Assembly: GCF_040126055.1 (NCBI RefSeq)
Contig: NZ_CP143541.1
Coordinates: forward strand, 2,418,001-2,482,000
Direction of reading: 5' to 3'
DNA length: 64,000 nt
Source: Pseudalkalibacillus sp. SCS-8
GTDB taxonomy: Bacteria > Bacillota > Bacilli > Bacillales > Fictibacillaceae
Shown: piece by piece, positions 62,358-64,000 of the stretch
Position numbering within the stretch: the first letter of the stretch is position 1
Layout: each line of letters begins with the position of its first letter
Made by a program: the position numbers and the translations under genes
The notes under the pieces: generated by a model
Database searches by the model: none
What the model was told of the DNA's origin: nothing
The model's input: only the letters and a program-made list of their open reading frames with translations

Positions 62358-62381
62358 AAGAGCATGGGGACCCATGCTCTT
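62358..62381 (-). terminator. Terminator of mccB
   Basis: Perfect stem AAGAGCATGGG/CCCATGCTCTT with TTTTTT following on the minus strand. Confidence 0.85.
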
Positions 62382-62389
62382 CAACTCGT

Positions 62390-63526
62390 TTATCCTTCTA
62401 GCGCTTGTTTCAAGTCTTCAATCAAGTCTTCTGCATCTTCAATTCCGACTGAAATACGGAGTAATCCATCTGTGATTCCGAGTTCATCACGGCGATCCTT
62501 TGGAATAGATGCATGCGTCATACGGGCTGGTGCAGAAATCAAGCTCTCAACCGCGCCTAAGCTTTCAGCAAGTGTGAAGTATTTCGTCTTGCTCAACACT
62601 TGATCCGCTCGCTCTTGGCTGCCGACATCAAAGGAGATCATGCCGCCGAATCCGCCAGCTTGACGCTTCGACAGTTCATGCCCCGGATGAGACTCAAGAC
62701 CAGGATAATAGATTTTCGTCACAGCAGGATGACCATCTAAAAACTCAGCGATTTGTTTCGTGTTGCTTTCCGTTGCTTCCATCCGGAGGCCGAGTGTTTT
62801 GATTCCACGGATCAACAGCCATGAATCTTGTGGTCCAAGCACCGCTCCTGCGGAATTTTGGATGAAGTGAAGCTCTTCAGCCAGCTCTTTCGAGTTGACG
62901 ACTGCAAGACCAGCAACAACATCACTGTGTCCACCGATATACTTCGTTGCACTGTGCAGGACGATATCAGCACCATGCGTGATCGGTGTTTGCCAGTATG
63001 GAGTGTTGAACGTGTTATCGACGATCAACAACAGGTCATTTGCCTTCGCAATCTTTGAAGCGCCTGCAATATCAGTCACCTTCAACAACGGATTGGTCGG
63101 AGTTTCCACATAGATCGCTTTCGTGTTTTCTTGAATTGCATTCTCAATGTTTTCGAGGTTGCTTGTATCAACGAACGTAGATTCCAAGCCTAGACGATTC
63201 AACACTTTGGAAACGAGACGATACGTTCCACCATACACATCATCTGTGAAGACGACATGGTCTCCTGTATTGAACATCATCATGATCGAATTGATTGCGG
63301 CCATTCCGGAACCGAAGGCAAAGCCAGCTTCCCCTTCTTCAAGGTCCTTTATCAATTCTTCTAATGCGTGACGCGTCGGGTTTCCTGTACGGGAATATTC
63401 ATAGCCTTTGAAATTCCCGACACTCTCTTGTTTATACGTACTCACCTGGTAGATCGGCGTCGATACAGCACCTGTGTGCTCATCTCCGAAAATACCAGCG
63501 TGGATCATTTTCGTTTTTGGCTTCAT
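62390..63526 (-). CDS. mccB: Cystathionine/homocysteine gamma-lyase MccB
   Basis: A 378-residue PLP enzyme of the Cys/Met metabolism family that makes cysteine from cystathionine. YEYSRTGNPTRHALEELI (about 45), YGGTYRL and the lysine site LHSATKYIGGHSDVVAG (about 195-210) are clear. The ATG at 63526 has GAAGGAGG within the end of mccA; mccA stops at 63528, so the two are coupled. This is the reverse transsulfuration operon known from B. subtilis. Confidence 0.93.
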   Translation of the reverse strand: MKPKTKMIHAGIFGDEHTGAVSTPIYQVSTYKQESVGNFKGYEYSRTGNPTRHALEELIKDLEEGEAGFAFGSGMAAINSIMMMFNTGDHVVFTDDVYGGTYRLVSKVLNRLGLESTFVDTSNLENIENAIQENTKAIYVETPTNPLLKVTDIAGASKIAKANDLLLIVDNTFNTPYWQTPITHGADIVLHSATKYIGGHSDVVAGLAVVNSKELAEELHFIQNSAGAVLGPQDSWLLIRGIKTLGLRMEATESNTKQIAEFLDGHPAVTKIYYPGLESHPGHELSKRQAGGFGGMISFDVGSQERADQVLSKTKYFTLAESLGAVESLISAPARMTHASIPKDRRDELGITDGLLRISVGIEDAEDLIEDLKQALEG

Positions 63527-63527
63527 T

Positions 63528-64000
63528 TTACATGCCTCCTTCATAGATCTTTTTACTTAAGTAACGTTCACTGCTGTCTGGAAAGACCGTAACGATATGG
63601 CTGCCAGGCTTTGCTTCTGCTGCCTCGATCAAGGCGGCATGTAACGCAGCTCCAGAGGAACTGCCGACGAGAAGCCCTTCTCGTTGAGCGAGCTCCTTCA
63701 CGCGTCTGAAGGCATCTTCATCCTCGATCGTATGGATCGCATCAAAATAAGATGTGTCCATATAATCTGGCAAGAATTCCATCCCGATCCCTTCTGTTTT
63801 GTGAGGACCAGGCTCACCGCCATTGAGAATGGATCCCTCAGGCTCAACAATGACCGTTTTGACGTTCGGATCCTGTTCTTTCAGATACTGGGATGTCCCC
63901 ATGAAGGTTCCACCCGTACCAGCGCCTGCGAGAAACACATCCACTTTCCCATCAAGTGCTTCCCAGATTTCAGGACCGAGGGATTTATAATACGTAGCCG
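63528..64000 (-). CDS. mccA: Cystathionine beta-synthase type enzyme MccA (partial, N-terminus cut)
   Basis: The last 157 residues of a PLP-dependent cysteine-synthase-like enzyme. Visible are LGPEIWEALDGKVDVFLAG, GTGGTFMGTSQYL, IEGIGMEFLPDYMD in the form KTEGIGMEFLP, and the PLP-phosphate-type loop VGSSSGAALHAA. In B. subtilis, MccA condenses O-acetylserine with homocysteine. The N-terminal half with the catalytic lysine lies beyond the window. Confidence 0.9.
   Translation of the reverse strand, partial: ATYYKSLGPEIWEALDGKVDVFLAGAGTGGTFMGTSQYLKEQDPNVKTVIVEPEGSILNGGEPGPHKTEGIGMEFLPDYMDTSYFDAIHTIEDEDAFRRVKELAQREGLLVGSSSGAALHAALIEAAEAKPGSHIVTVFPDSSERYLSKKIYEGGM

Overview
The window is chromosomal DNA of an endospore-forming member of the Bacillaceae (Firmicutes). 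Gene order on both flanks matches Bacillus subtilis: sda-yqeG-yqeH-aroE-yhbY-nadD-yqeK-rsfS-yqeM on the left and mccA-mccB-yrhC on the right. AGGAGG-type ribosome sites are common. A seven-subunit-type Na+/H+ antiporter (Mrp) operon suggests tolerance of salt or alkali. I cannot name the species from sequence alone.

Layout. 1-4.6 kb (minus): ribosome assembly, NAD synthesis and shikimate cluster. 4.7-5.3 kb: sda, the sporulation checkpoint gene, behind a cluster of DnaA boxes. 5.4-10.9 kb (plus): mrp operon, unusual in having no mrpB, followed by a long structured RNA or terminator. 11-17.5 kb: pssA, pepF, a ferritin-like/cupin fusion, a HAD phosphatase, a staygreen-domain protein, an AI-2E family transporter and a 24-residue membrane mini-protein.

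17.6-59.8 kb is the centrepiece. The gene for the late mother-cell sigma factor sigmaK is split: its 3' part lies at 17.6-18.0 kb and its 5' part at 59.4-59.8 kb, 41.5 kb apart. Between them is a sigK-intervening (skin-type) element with a large serine recombinase at one end. I can reconstruct the attachment sites. Each junction carries the same 17-bp arm in opposite orientation. Joining the element ends at a shared GA dinucleotide gives a near-perfect palindrome (attP), and the rejoined chromosome encodes an uninterrupted sigmaK of 237 residues.

Unlike the prophage-like skin of B. subtilis, this element is built like a conjugative element of the ICEBs1/Tn916 type. It has an ImmR/ImmA-like repressor and protease pair with a set of 17-bp operators, DnaD-like and DnaI-like replication proteins, a Replic_Relax-family protein beside a nested inverted repeat (candidate relaxase and oriT), a coupling ATPase, and ConB-ConC-ConD-ConE-lipoprotein-ConG-CwlT-YddI-like transfer genes. 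Its cargo includes a large two-gene helicase system resembling Druantia type III, a cytosine methyltransferase with two candidate nucleases, a Panacea-domain antitoxin paired with a large membrane protein, a HEPN-domain protein, an SLH/metallo-beta-lactamase/lamin-tail surface protein, several lipoproteins, a RadC-like protein and a resolvase.

59.9-64 kb: a run of five very small SD-led ORFs (two of them YrzI-like paralogues), an acetyltransferase, a block of 52-bp tandem hairpin repeats, yrhC, mccB and part of mccA.
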